Both the position numbers and the translations under genes were made by a program. Positions 7,238 to 16,182 of a stretch of DNA of 64,000 nucleotides are shown piece by piece. The notes beneath the pieces were generated by a model that saw only the letters and a list, made by a program, of their open reading frames with translations, was not told the origin of the DNA and searched no databases. Each line of letters starts with the position of its first letter. Positions within the stretch are counted from its first letter, which is position 1. Source of the DNA: Pseudoprevotella muciniphila (GTDB taxonomy: Bacteria; Bacteroidota; Bacteroidia; Bacteroidales; Bacteroidaceae); contig NZ_CP033459.1 in the NCBI RefSeq assembly GCF_003265305.2, positions 868,001 through 932,000 of the forward strand. Direction: 5' to 3'.

Positions 7238-8989
7238 ATGGAGTTGATAGTGCAAAAAATACTAGAGTTCCACGACTTATTCCCAAAAGAAAAAGAGTTG
7301 GATGTGCGAACAATACTGAAGAAATATAGTCGCGAGTATATTGTTCGTTGCTGTCATGTACTGTGCAATAATTACAGCAATGCTGCCTTTATTCCAGACA
7401 ATAATAATACTTTTTTCTCAGAGGCAAGCAAGAAACATATTCCAAGTCTAAATGAAAGGATATCTAATTATCTTAATTCAACAGGGCAGGATAGAGTTTG
7501 CTATTGTACCGTAAAAACAGCATTAGAGTTGATGCGAGTGGCCTTTTCTATTCCGGTACAAGAGTATAAGAATAAAGGACAAAAAGAAGATTTTGAATAT
7601 GATATGTTTCGTTCAATACTGATGCTTAATGAACACTTGATGGCTTATACCCATGCTGATAATTTGGATTTAGCATCGCTGTTGTTTGCAAACAACTATG
7701 TACAGAATGATATCATTAATCAAAATCAGAGTGATACCTTTGTTCGTCAGGTTACACACTATAAGAAACTTGTGGGTTTCATAGAGAATTATCCTAAATG
7801 CGCTAATGCACATGAACTATTCTTGCAAAAGATGGGGATTAACTCAATGGATGAGTATTCCAAAACTTGGGGGGCATTAGTGACACTATCAATGGATTAT
7901 TTGAAGAGTGGTGTAAAAGCATGTCCTGTCTTTGACTATAATCAGTTGAAAGATGAACATCATCTTATAAGTAAGCCGGTGCTGGATAATCTCTGTATTG
8001 ACATAACGGCTACTATACCATATGATGCAGAAGATGCAGAATCTAGAGATAATAATGTAGATTATAGAAATTTCCGCTCACACCCTCTGGTGAGGGTTGA
8101 TGATGGTAAATATTTGATTTATAGTCTACACTTGCTATTGGAGAGACTATATAGCAGTCTATTCTTCGATATAAAGGATGGGGTCAAGAATGCTTTTGGT
8201 TTTTATAATAAAGAATTTGTTGAGCGACGGTTGTTTCAACCCGCTGTCCTTGCTGCTCTTTCAAAGTATACGTCATTCTATTTGCCTTCTAAACACGATG
8301 TAGAAGAATTGAATTCTCCAGCAGAGAAAGACGGACAACCAGATTTCTATATTAGAGAAGATTATAATATAATACTTTTTGAGTGTAAAGCAATAAGAAT
8401 AAAAGGTGAGATAAAAGACAAATCTGACATTTCGGAACTACTAGATTTATTGAAACAAAAGCTATATCAGTCAACCCATAACACAGACAAAACACGCAAG
8501 GAGAAAAAAAAGCCAGAGGACTTGGGTGTAAAACAGCTTGTTAACCTAATGACTAGAATAGATGAAGATACTTTTGAATTTGATGATAATATCCCAGATG
8601 AAGTGGCGTATTATCCTGTTTTAGTATTAGAAGATACTCATCTTGTAATCCCAGGCATATCAAGCATTATAAATTCATGGTATAAAGAATTAATCCATAA
8701 AGAACTACCAAATCAAATGTGTCATCCGGTTGTTGTAATGTCCATAAACACGCTAATATGGCATAAACAAGCCTTTGCCAGATTTGGTTTCCATACCATA
8801 TTTAATAATTATTACAGTAAAGCGGCAAAATATGAGGAAGATGGCATTCTTTGGTCTTTTAATCCTCTTGCAGATTTTGATACTTTTATGAATGAGCACT
8901 ATAGAATTTCAAAATCAGAGAGACAGAAAATGTTTAATGAGTCATTAAGTGCATTAGGACTAAAAAAGGAAACCACTAGTGTCAATTGA
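7238..8989 (+). CDS. Putative PD-(D/E)XK nuclease-like protein, unknown family
   Basis: 583 residues, AT-rich, no signal peptide or membrane segment. I do not recognise the family. The one clear signature is D369 (GQPDFYIRED), a hydrophobic strand (YNIILF), then E382-C-K384 (FECKA), the spacing and context of a PD-(D/E)XK active site. The 360 residues before it are mainly helical; the 200 after it contain a lysine-rich loop (about 395-420) and a further beta-rich stretch (YYPVLVLEDTHLVIPG). It is transcribed divergently from the XRE/WYL/methylase-kinase operon, so a restriction-like or abortive-infection role is a reasonable inference. Calling it a nuclease rests on that motif alone. Confidence 0.6.
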   Translation: MELIVQKILEFHDLFPKEKELDVRTILKKYSREYIVRCCHVLCNNYSNAAFIPDNNNTFFSEASKKHIPSLNERISNYLNSTGQDRVCYCTVKTALELMRVAFSIPVQEYKNKGQKEDFEYDMFRSILMLNEHLMAYTHADNLDLASLLFANNYVQNDIINQNQSDTFVRQVTHYKKLVGFIENYPKCANAHELFLQKMGINSMDEYSKTWGALVTLSMDYLKSGVKACPVFDYNQLKDEHHLISKPVLDNLCIDITATIPYDAEDAESRDNNVDYRNFRSHPLVRVDDGKYLIYSLHLLLERLYSSLFFDIKDGVKNAFGFYNKEFVERRLFQPAVLAALSKYTSFYLPSKHDVEELNSPAEKDGQPDFYIREDYNIILFECKAIRIKGEIKDKSDISELLDLLKQKLYQSTHNTDKTRKEKKKPEDLGVKQLVNLMTRIDEDTFEFDDNIPDEVAYYPVLVLEDTHLVIPGISSIINSWYKELIHKELPNQMCHPVVVMSINTLIWHKQAFARFGFHTIFNNYYSKAAKYEEDGILWSFNPLADFDTFMNEHYRISKSERQKMFNESLSALGLKKETTSVN

Positions 8990-9059
8990 TAAAGACGCGA
9001 ACATCATAGAGCATCTGCTAGAGTTAGAAGAAAAGGTGCTTGGCAAGAAACACAAATAG
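8979..9059 (+). other. Short open frame overlapping the end of the PD-(D/E)XK gene
   Basis: A GTG-initiated 26-residue frame (ends LELEEKVLGKKHK) overlaps the last codons of the upstream gene and stops at 9059. It is charged and could be a tiny coupled peptide or the leftover tail of a deleted gene. Only the reading frame supports it. Confidence 0.25.
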
Positions 9060-9195
9060 CGATTTGTGGATTTCTATTTTTGCTTGGCACTACAGCTTCT
9101 TTTATATTCTCTTATCGTTCACGTGTATTTGTAAATATCTGATACACAATAGCGTTTAGATTAGAGGAGGTGAAGTAAAAAAGAGAAATATTCAG

Positions 9196-9226
9196 AAAGC
9201 GTGCGGCCCCTCGGGCTGCACGCTTT
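9196..9226. terminator. Hairpin terminator after the defence island
   Basis: AAAGCGTGC (9196-9204) pairs with GCACGCTTT (9218-9226), with an inner GCCC/GGGC stem. The stem is strong; the T run is short, so it may be bidirectional or only pause transcription. It marks the right edge of the AT-rich island. Confidence 0.7.
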
Positions 9227-9244
9227 GATCTTAAAATGAAATTT

Positions 9245-9270
9245 CGTTATGACGTAATAACGAAATAACG
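9245..9270. repeat. CGTTATGACG/ATAACG short repeats
   Basis: Irregular copies of the ACGTCATAACG family fill the space just before the four-helix-bundle pseudogene. The same family recurs at 10034-10075 and 34655-34689. Confidence 0.6.
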
Positions 9271-9288
9271 AAAAAAATCAACAAAAAA

Positions 9289-10033
9289 ATGGCAATGCAA
9301 ATCACGCGCTTCGGATATTATTGGTTAGACACGTGGGTGCTCGCTAATGTCATCCAGTTGGCAACACAGGATTTCTGTTCGCGTTTCCTGAATAACTCGA
9401 ACGACCCGGGCGGACGACAGTATGACCAGATGACGCAGGCGGCACGCTCTGCCCCTGCAAATATAGCCGAAGGCAATTCGCGCCATGCCACTTCAAAAGA
9501 GACGGAGATGAAACTGACGGACGTGGCGCGCGCAACGCTATCCGAACTGGCGAACGACTATCTTAACTGGCTCCTGCGATAGGAGATCATTCCATGGTCA
9601 ATCCATTCTTCTGAATACAATACCGTCAGTAATATCCGGCTCGACCGACCGGGTTATCAAGATGACGTGCTGCATGAAAGCAGTATTCACATCCTTGCCC
9701 AGAAACATAAGTTTGACCGGTGGCTGAAGAGTGATGATTCGATCGTCGTGGCGAACTGTCTGTTAGTGCTCACGGGGCGTTTGGTGATGATGATAAGCCG
9801 GCAGATAGAACGCCAGCTTGAGGATTTCAAGGCAGAAGGAGGCTTCACCGAGGGCTTGACGGCAGAACGCCTCGAATACCGCAAACAGCAAAGCGCCCAT
9901 GCCGATGCTCCGCCGTGTCCGCAATGCGGCAAGCCAATGATCAGGCGCGTGGCAAAAAAAAGGCGTCAACGCAGGCAAAGAATTCTGGAGTTGCAGCGAC
10001 TATCCCAGGTGCATGGGAACAATGTCGATATAA
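9289..10033 (+). pseudogene. Four-helix-bundle (S23-type) suffix-domain protein, broken by TAG and a frameshift
   Basis: The N part (QMTQAARSAPANIAEGNSR) is the S23/IVP-type four-helix-bundle core. It stops at a TAG at 9580-9582, yet the same frame continues sensibly (EIIPWSIHSSEYNTV, then DDVLHESSIHILAQ...SDDSIVVANCLL) and leads into a zinc ribbon, CPQCGKPM. There a run of eight A at 9954-9961 shifts the frame: with one A fewer the protein would go on as GVNAGKEFWSCSDYPRCMG, completing the four-cysteine ribbon, and end at 10033. Two lesions in one gene argue for decay. A complete relative lacking the ribbon is encoded at 52036-52671. The function of the family is unknown; it is often found inside repeats or beside rRNA genes. 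Confidence 0.85.
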
Positions 10034-10075
10034 CGATATAACGTCATAACGTCATTACGCAATAACGCCATAACG
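10034..10075. repeat. ATAACGTCATAACG short repeats
   Basis: Starts exactly behind the final stop of the pseudogene and consists of about five imperfect copies of a 9- to 10-base unit (CGTCATAA). Confidence 0.65.
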
Positions 10076-10123
10076 TTTAAATATTTTCGGCCCGGTCTGG
10101 CAGTGCTTCACAAAAAATTTTCA

Positions 10124-10131
10124 TAATTTTG
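10124..10131 (+). promoter_or_regulatory. -7 box TAATTTTG for the methyltransferase gene
   Basis: Matches TAnnTTTG, 28 bases before the ATG at 10160. No convincing -33 TTTG. Confidence 0.5.
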
Positions 10132-10159
10132 CTCTTTAAAAGCAAAAAGGAAAAGAATT

Positions 10160-11095
10160 ATGACGCAAGAGACTCAGAATAAGCAGACAAACACCGACGG
10201 GCAGCCGAAGTTCCATCTTGACACCTGCCCCCTCTGCGGCAGCACGGAATTCGCCAAGGAGCGCACGTGCACGGACTTCTATGCGAGCGGTGAACAGTTC
10301 GATGTTTGCCGTTGCAGCAAGTGCGGCTTCATTTTCACACAGGACGCGCCGGACGAGAGTGTGGTGGGGCCCTACTACGAAACGAAAGACTACATCTCGC
10401 TGAGCGACACGAACGAAGGCGTGATGAACAAGGTGTACCACGCCGTGCGCAACCACATGCTCAAGCGCAAGAGCCGACTCGTGCAGCAGGCGGCAGGTAT
10501 GGAGAAAGGCACCATCCTCGACATCGGCACAGGCACGGGCTATTTCCTCCACACCATGCAGCAGGCAGGGTGGAAGGTGGAAGGCATCGAGAAGAGTGCT
10601 GAAGGAAGAAAATTCTCAAAGGAGCATTTCGGCCTCGACATCCACGACAACGACTACCTCTCTCAGACCGACACCGCCTCGAAGGACGTCATAACGCTCT
10701 GGCACGTGATGGAGCACCTGCAGCAACTCAACGAGTCGTGGCAGCACATAGCACGCACACTCAAGCCGGGCGGCACACTCGTAGTGGCTGTGCCCAACTG
10801 CGGCAGCGCCGATGCCGACCACTATCAGGACTACTGGGCAGCATACGACACACCGCGCCACCTCTGGCACTTCCAGCCCGACACGATGAAGGCATTCGGC
10901 GAAAAGCACGGTTTCGAACTGCAGAAGATACACCCCATGCCCTTCGATGCGTTCTATGTGTCGATGCTCAGCGAGAAATACCGCGGCAAGAGCGCCACAT
11001 TCCTCCGCGGTGCATGGCAAGGCCTGATTTGCTATTTCAAGGCACTCGGCAAACCACAGCGAAGCAGTTCGGTGATTTATGTCTTTAGGAAGTAA
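10160..11095 (+). CDS. Class I SAM-dependent methyltransferase with N-terminal zinc ribbon
   Basis: 311 residues. The N-terminus has a zinc ribbon (CPLCGST at about 21-27 and CRCSKCGF at about 48-55). The Rossmann methylase follows: SAM motif ILDIGTGTGYFL at about 118-129, acidic VEGIEKS, and the post-motif ITLWHVMEHL at about 177-186, as in Methyltransf_11/23 proteins that act on small molecules, lipids or glycans. The C-terminal about 70 residues (DTPRHLWHFQPDTM...) are the typical extension of this subgroup. It is followed by the first composite repeat cluster instead of a normal intergenic region. The substrate cannot be told. Confidence 0.9.
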   Translation: MTQETQNKQTNTDGQPKFHLDTCPLCGSTEFAKERTCTDFYASGEQFDVCRCSKCGFIFTQDAPDESVVGPYYETKDYISLSDTNEGVMNKVYHAVRNHMLKRKSRLVQQAAGMEKGTILDIGTGTGYFLHTMQQAGWKVEGIEKSAEGRKFSKEHFGLDIHDNDYLSQTDTASKDVITLWHVMEHLQQLNESWQHIARTLKPGGTLVVAVPNCGSADADHYQDYWAAYDTPRHLWHFQPDTMKAFGEKHGFELQKIHPMPFDAFYVSMLSEKYRGKSATFLRGAWQGLICYFKALGKPQRSSSVIYVFRK

Positions 11096-11098
11096 ACT

Positions 11099-11580
11099 CT
11101 TTGAGCGAAGTTTTAAAGAAGATAAAGAATTTCGAAGTTAAGAAGTTAGCGAAGTTAATGAAGTTAACGACGATACTTTAGACCAACAAATAACAGAAAG
11201 GAGTTAAAGAATTTCGAAGTTAACGAAGTTAGCGAAGTTAATGAAGTTAACAACGATACTTTAGACCGACAAATAACAGAAAGGAGAATATGTAATAATA
11301 ATTAGCATTAGGTAACGTCGTTAACTTCGAGCGAAGCGATAACTTCAATAACTTCGTTAACTTCAAAGATAAAGAGGTAACGTCGTTAACTTCGAGCGAA
11401 GCGATAACTTCAATAACTTCGTTAACTTCAAAGATAAAGAGGTAACGTCGTTAACTTCGAGCGAAGCGATAACTTCAATAACTTCGATAACTTCAAAGAT
11501 AAAGAGGTAACGTCGTTAACTTCGAGCGAAGCGATAACTTCAATAACTTCGATAACTTCAAGAAAAAAGAACTACTTCAA
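11099..11580. repeat. Composite repeat cluster 1 (A units, spacer, four 65-bp B units)
   Basis: Fills the gap between two plus-strand genes. Left part: A-type units built from GAAGTTAACGAAGTTAGCG ending in GACCGACAAATAACAG. Spacer around 11283-11310 (GAATATGTAATAATAATTAG). Right part: B units starting with GGTAACGTCG at 11311, 11376, 11441 and 11506, an exact 65-base period. Core of B: TTCGAGCGAAGCGATAACTTC. Confidence 0.95.
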
Positions 11581-11598
11581 GAAAATAAAGAACAACCC

Positions 11599-12972
11599 AT
11601 GTCAAGAAGCAATTTCTCCGGAAAATTAGGACTTATCCTCGCCTCGGCAGGGTCCGCTGTAGGGCTCGGCAATCTATGGCGTTTCCCCACCGAAACGGGC
11701 GAGAACGGCGGTAGCGCATTCCTCATCATCTATCTGGCTTGCGTCATCGTTTTCGGTTTGCCCGTCATGATTTCAGAGTTCATGATAGGCCGCAGCAGCC
11801 GCGTCAGTGTGGGAAGGTCGTACAGTGTACTCGCACCGGGAAGCCTCTGGAAATGGCTCGGACCGCTGCAAGTGCTCACACCCTTCCTTATCCTGTGCTA
11901 CTACAACGTGGTGGCAGGGTGGACACTATGGTACGCCGGCGAAGCGGCTGTGAACGGCTTCAGCACCATGGCGCAGAGTAGTGAATCGGCAGCGGTGTTT
12001 TCCGACTTCTTCGCCGAATTCGTGGGCTCATGGTGGAAACAGATCCTCTGCCTCATCGTCTTCATGGGCATCACCCACTATGTCATCGTGCAGGGTGTAA
12101 CGAAAGGCATCGAGCGCTCGTCGAAGGTGCTCATGCCGGGACTCTTCATCCTCCTGCTCCTCCTCGTGGGTTGTGCCCTCACCATGCCCGGCGCAAAGGA
12201 AGGACTCAACTTTCTCTTCAAGCCCGACTTCTCGAAGATAACAACCTCCACAGTGCTCTCCGCCATGGGACAGGCGTTCTTCTCCCTCAGCCTCGGTATG
12301 GGCATACTCACCACCTACGCCTCCTATTTTAAGGACGACGCCAACCTCGGCAAGTCGGCGCTGTCCATCGGCGCCATCGACACATTCGTGGCAATACTCG
12401 CCGGTGTGTTCATCTTCCCCGCAGTATTCACGGCAGGCATAGAACCGTCGAAAGGCCCGTCGCTGCTCTTCGAAGCGCTGCCCAACGTGTTCCAGAGCGC
12501 ATTCGGAGGACTGCCATGGCTGTCGTACATCGTCAGCCTCGCGTTCTATCTCCTGCTCATCCTTGCCACACTCACCAGCGCCATATCCATACACGAAGCC
12601 GTTACGTCCTACCTCGCCGAAGCGCTCCACTGGAGCCGCAGGAAGGCTGCAACATTAGTAAGCCTCTCGACGGCTGCAATAGGCGTGCTCTGCGCACTGT
12701 CGCTCGGAGCGCTCAAAGGCGAACTCACCTTCTTCGACATGGCGCTCTTCGACATCTTCGACTATGTCACGGCGAAATGGCTGCTGCCCATAGGCGGTAT
12801 GCTCATCACGATTTTTGCAGGGTGGCGACTCTCGAAGCGGGTGTGGTGGAAACAGATGACCAACAGCGGGACAAAGCGTTTCCCCATATTCCCCATTTTC
12901 GTATTCATGATACGCTTCGTATGCCCCATCGGCATTCTCCTTATCTTCCTTAACGAACTCAAAGTGTTCTAA
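11599..12972 (+). CDS. Sodium-dependent transporter, NSS (SNF) family
   Basis: 457 residues with about 11-12 membrane helices. The N-terminal signature GSAVGLGNLWRFPTETGENG (about 18-37) is the unwound TM1 region of LeuT-type carriers that binds Na+ and substrate. FLIIYLACVIVFGLPVMISEF follows as TM2. The length is usual for the short bacterial NSS group. The substrate is probably an amino acid or amine, not determinable here. The leader is AC-rich with no Shine-Dalgarno. The next gene begins 11 bases behind the stop, so the two are probably co-transcribed. Confidence 0.93.
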   Translation: MSRSNFSGKLGLILASAGSAVGLGNLWRFPTETGENGGSAFLIIYLACVIVFGLPVMISEFMIGRSSRVSVGRSYSVLAPGSLWKWLGPLQVLTPFLILCYYNVVAGWTLWYAGEAAVNGFSTMAQSSESAAVFSDFFAEFVGSWWKQILCLIVFMGITHYVIVQGVTKGIERSSKVLMPGLFILLLLLVGCALTMPGAKEGLNFLFKPDFSKITTSTVLSAMGQAFFSLSLGMGILTTYASYFKDDANLGKSALSIGAIDTFVAILAGVFIFPAVFTAGIEPSKGPSLLFEALPNVFQSAFGGLPWLSYIVSLAFYLLLILATLTSAISIHEAVTSYLAEALHWSRRKAATLVSLSTAAIGVLCALSLGALKGELTFFDMALFDIFDYVTAKWLLPIGGMLITIFAGWRLSKRVWWKQMTNSGTKRFPIFPIFVFMIRFVCPIGILLIFLNELKVF

Positions 12973-12983
12973 ATCACACACAC

Positions 12984-13688
12984 ATGACACCTGCACTCTA
13001 CCTCATACCCTGCCCCATCGGCGCTACACCGACGGAGCAGGTGCTTCCGGCATACAACAAGGAAGTGATCCTCTCCATACGCCACTTCATTGTGGAAGAA
13101 ATCCGGACAGCGCGCCGCTTCCTCAAAAGCGTGGACCGCAGCATCGACATCGATGCCCTCACCTTCCACGCCATGGGCAAACACGCCGACCAAGCGCTCT
13201 TTGCCTCCTATCTCGAACCACTGCGACGCGGCGAGTCAGTAGGCATCATCAGCGAAGCAGGCTGCCCCGCCGTGGCTGACCCGGGCGCCGACATCGTGGC
13301 GATAGCACAGCGCGAAGGCATGCGCGTCATACCGCTCGTGGGACCGTCATCCATACTCATGGCACTCATGGCAAGCGGACTCAACGGACAGAGTTTCGCC
13401 TTCAACGGCTACCTGCCCATCGACCCCACACAGCGCACACGACGCATCAAGCAACTCGAAGCGCGCGCCCAGACAGAACACCAACCGCAAATCTTCATAG
13501 AAACACCCTACCGCAACCACAAAATGCTCAGCGACATTATCGCTGCCTGCCGACCCGGCACACGCCTGTGCATAGCAGCAGCCATATCCACAGAGCAGGA
13601 ATACATCCGCACACAAACCATAGCCGACTGGAAAAAACACCCCGCACCCAACCTCGCAAAACTACCAACCATTTTTATAGTAGGATAG
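12984..13688 (+). CDS. RsmI-like SAM-dependent methyltransferase (tetrapyrrole methylase fold)
   Basis: 234 residues. LYLIPCPIG at the N-terminus, VEEIRTARRFL at about 38-48, GESVGIISEAGCPAVADPGADIV at about 86-108 and VGPSSILMALMASGLNGQ at about 120-137 are the conserved blocks of the RsmI/tetrapyrrole methylase superfamily. True RsmI methylates C1402 of 16S rRNA at the 2'-O; this protein differs at the start (CPIGATPTEQVLPAY in place of PTPVGNLEDIT) and looks like the second, uncharacterised Bacteroidetes paralogue. It lies 11 bases after the NSS transporter gene. Confidence 0.8.
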   Translation: MTPALYLIPCPIGATPTEQVLPAYNKEVILSIRHFIVEEIRTARRFLKSVDRSIDIDALTFHAMGKHADQALFASYLEPLRRGESVGIISEAGCPAVADPGADIVAIAQREGMRVIPLVGPSSILMALMASGLNGQSFAFNGYLPIDPTQRTRRIKQLEARAQTEHQPQIFIETPYRNHKMLSDIIAACRPGTRLCIAAAISTEQEYIRTQTIADWKKHPAPNLAKLPTIFIVG

Positions 13689-13694
13689 CGGAGG

Positions 13695-13765
13695 GTTGAG
13701 AGTATTCAGAGTATTCAGAGTATTCAGAGTATTCAGAGTATTCCGAACATTCCGAATACTCCAAA
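13695..13765. repeat. 9-bp tandem repeat TCAGAGTAT
   Basis: Five near-perfect copies of a 9-base unit begin a few bases after the RsmI-like stop codon and grade into related CCGAATACTCC words, filling the convergent gap to the next gene. Confidence 0.85.
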
Positions 13766-13778
13766 ACCTCTGTCTTCT

Positions 13779-14504
13779 CTAAAGCGAAACGCGGTAGGAA
13801 TAGCCTTTTCCGCTCTTGTGGCGCGCACGGCCCGAATAGTTGCCGCGGCCGTCGCCTGTAGCAGAGAAGGTCCAGTAGATGCCGTATTCCGTCGTTTTCA
13901 GGTGCATGCGACGGGAGTTGAGTGTGCCGGTAACAGCCCACGAAACACCCTGCGTATAATTATTGAACGTGCCATAGTAATTATCGCCATAGTTGCACGA
14001 CACGTCGAACGACACATTGTCGCCGTTGAGCACACCCGACAGGCTGGCATACGAAGGTATGGAAATGTCGTTCGCCTGTGGCGCTTGCGCGGCCTGTGCC
14101 TGGGCTTTGGCTTTTTCGGCAGCGGCTGTGGCCTGGTTAGCCTGCTCCTGTGCCTTCTTGGCATTCTGTTCTGCCTCGTCTGCCAGTTTCTTAGCCTGGT
14201 CGGCCTCCTGCTGCGCCTGTTCGGCCTTCTGACGCTCCACCTCGGCTTGCCGGCGCTCCTCTTTGGCGTTCTGGCTGTGAATATACAAGAAGATGCCGCC
14301 TAAGATAAGTATCAGTGCCACCAAGCCCGTGATGATGCCTATCAGCCAGGTCTTAGTGCTGTTGTTCGCATTACCCGGCTGCTGACCATAATAACTATTG
14401 CCTGCTACAGGGCGTTGTGCATAGCCTGTGGCATTGCCGCAAAGAGGGCAGAAAGCTGCCGATTCGGGAATGGCATTCCCGCAGTGTGGACATTGAATGG
14501 ACAT
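13779..14504 (-). CDS. Zinc-ribbon membrane protein with coiled coil
   Basis: 241 residues. An N-terminal zinc ribbon (CPHCGN at 5-10, CPLCGN at 19-24) is followed by a Gly/Asn/Gln-rich linker, one membrane segment (WLIGIITGLVALILILGGIF, about 53-72) and a long Ala/Gln/Lys/Glu coiled coil (about 80-145). The C-terminal about 85 residues (SGVLNGDNVSFDVSCNYGDNYYGTFN...) form a beta-rich unnamed domain. Such zinc_ribbon_2 proteins are common single-pass envelope proteins of unknown role in Bacteroidales. The gene has the best promoter in the window directly upstream. Confidence 0.75.
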   Translation of the reverse strand: MSIQCPHCGNAIPESAAFCPLCGNATGYAQRPVAGNSYYGQQPGNANNSTKTWLIGIITGLVALILILGGIFLYIHSQNAKEERRQAEVERQKAEQAQQEADQAKKLADEAEQNAKKAQEQANQATAAAEKAKAQAQAAQAPQANDISIPSYASLSGVLNGDNVSFDVSCNYGDNYYGTFNNYTQGVSWAVTGTLNSRRMHLKTTEYGIYWTFSATGDGRGNYSGRARHKSGKGYSYRVSL

Positions 14505-14535
14505 GGTATTTCAGTTTTTGTTCTGTTTTACCCCA

Positions 14536-14566
14536 CAAAAATAAGAAAATATCTGCTATTGTCAAA
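14536..14566 (-). promoter_or_regulatory. Consensus Bacteroidetes promoter
   Basis: On the minus strand TTTG (14566-14563), a 19-base spacer, then TATTTTTG (14543-14536): an exact match to TTTG-N19-TAnnTTTG. It drives the zinc-ribbon membrane protein gene starting at 14504. Confidence 0.85.
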
Positions 14567-14593
14567 CTGTGTGCAGAAAATATTTCAAGTTTT

Positions 14594-15400
14594 GCAAGTT
14601 CCGCTTGCTTGAAGTTAACAACGGTACCTTTTTCGCTTTGAAGTTAACGGAGTTATTGAAGTTATCGCTTCGCTCGAAGTTAACGACGGTACTTCTTTCT
14701 CTTTGAAGTTAACGGAGTTATTGAAGTTATCGCTTCGCTCGAAGTTAACGACGGTACTTCTTTCGCTTTGAAGTTAACGGAGTTATTGAAGTTATCGCTT
14801 CGCTCGAAGTTAACGACGGTACTTCTTTCGCTTTGAAGTTAACGGAGTTATTGAAGTTATCGCTTCGCTCGAAGTTAACGACGGTACTTCTTTCTCTTTG
14901 AAGTTAACGGAGTTATTGAAGTTATCGCTTCGCTCGAAGTTAACGACGGTACTTCTTTCTCTTTGAAGTTAACGGAGTTATTGAAGTTATCGCTTCGCTC
15001 GAAGTTAACGACGGTACTTCTTTCTCTTTGAAGTTAACGGAGTTATTGAAGTTATCGCTTCGCTCGAAGTTAACGACATTAGCTTATGCTGATGTTCTCT
15101 TTGAAGTTAATGAAGTTATTGAAGTTATCGCTTCGCTCGAAGTTAACGACATTACCTCTTTATCTTTGAAGTTAACGAAGTTATTGAAGTTATCGCTTCG
15201 CTCGAAGTTAACGACATTACCTAATGCTGATGACTTTCTTTCTTCTTTCTTTTGTTATTTATCGGTCTAAGGTATCGTCGCTAACTTCGTTAACTTCGAT
15301 AACTTCGATAACTTCAAAATTAAACTTCGTTATCAGTCCAACGTATCGTCGCTAACTTCGTTAACTTCGATAACTCCGAGCGTAGCGATAACTTCAGAAA
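14594..15400. repeat. Composite repeat cluster 2, largest 65-bp array
   Basis: Between two divergent genes. Units starting with GAAGTTAACGGAGTTATTGA recur at 14640, 14705, 14770, 14835, 14900, 14965 and 15030 with an exact 65-base period and one or two base changes, followed by variant units to about 15225. A spacer with TCTTTCTTCTTTC leads to inverted A-type units (GGTCTAAGGTATCGTCGCTA) up to 15400. Relative to cluster 1 the whole block is inverted. Confidence 0.95.
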
Positions 15401-15427
15401 GTTGCAAAATAATTTTTCAGCCGTTTT

Positions 15428-15459
15428 TTTGCAAATGTAGCGGCAAGGCTGTATATTTG
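15428..15459 (+). promoter_or_regulatory. Promoter TTTG-N20-TATATTTG
   Basis: TTTG at 15428-15431 and TATATTTG at 15452-15459 with a 20-base spacer. Transcription would start near 15466, which rules out the TTG at 15468 as a start and supports ATG 15489. Confidence 0.75.
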
Positions 15460-15488
15460 CATGAAAATTGGAAAAAATCTACGACATT

Positions 15489-16178
15489 ATGGATTTACAA
15501 CTCACGCTCATACAACTCATACTCTTCGCCATCGGTGCATCACTCGTGGTGTGCTTCCTCACCTTCGTCGTGGCTAACATCTGCTATGGCAGACAGCCGC
15601 TCTGGCGATTCTCGAAACTCATGCTGCGCACGATAGTCTTCGGGCTGCTCATAGCCGGTGTACTCATCTATGTAGGCTATAAGCACCTGCCGCGAAACAT
15701 CGAGATCTACGACGGCGGAGAAACCGTAACGCGCTACGGCATCAACATACAGTCGTACCAGCACCGCAACCGCGTGCTCCTCACCAACAAGACAGCGCAG
15801 GAAGAACTCTTCTACATACAGACGGGCGAAGGACAGAACGGCAAGGAAGCCACCTTCGAAGTCATCAGCAAAGACATACCGCTCGAAGTGTACGGCGTAC
15901 CCAAGGCATACCTCGTGAAGGCTGCCGACGCCAAGGCGCAGAACCTCATGCCCATCGTCGTCACAGAAGCCGAAGCAAAGACATATTTCGGCGGAGCAGC
16001 CGACTGGCGCACCGTGAGAAACATCTACTACCGCACCGAAATGCAAGAGAAGGAAATAGAAGACATCATCAGGCAGAAAACCGAAGAAGCCAAGCGCAAG
16101 GACACCATCGCAGCAAAACTCAAGACCAGCATCCACCCGGAAGTAGTGGTAGATAGCGCATTGAAGATGAAACCATAA
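15489..16178 (+). CDS. Hypothetical membrane protein
   Basis: 229 residues from ATG 15489 (MDLQLTLIQ). Two membrane helices lie at the N-terminus (IQLILFAIGASLVVCFLTFVVAN and TIVFGLLIAGVLIYVGY). The remaining about 165 residues are soluble: GGETVTRYGINIQSY, a beta-rich centre and a charged C-terminal helix (QEKEIEDIIRQKTEEAKRKD). No family recognised. It stands alone between a repeat cluster and a convergent phage-like gene. Confidence 0.7.
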   Translation: MDLQLTLIQLILFAIGASLVVCFLTFVVANICYGRQPLWRFSKLMLRTIVFGLLIAGVLIYVGYKHLPRNIEIYDGGETVTRYGINIQSYQHRNRVLLTNKTAQEELFYIQTGEGQNGKEATFEVISKDIPLEVYGVPKAYLVKAADAKAQNLMPIVVTEAEAKTYFGGAADWRTVRNIYYRTEMQEKEIEDIIRQKTEEAKRKDTIAAKLKTSIHPEVVVDSALKMKP

Positions 16179-16182
16179 GACC

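Noticed and set aside
427-8989. BREX or DISARM system
   Set aside because: WYL regulator and methylase are present, but no PglZ, BrxC, DrmA/B or similar proteins are in the window.
9580-9582. Recoded TAG (readthrough as an amino acid) in the four-helix-bundle gene
   Set aside because: The other genes use TAG as a normal stop, and a second lesion (A8 frameshift) in the same gene favours decay.
14640-15100. CRISPR array
   Set aside because: Whole 65-base units repeat without unique spacers, and there are no cas genes.
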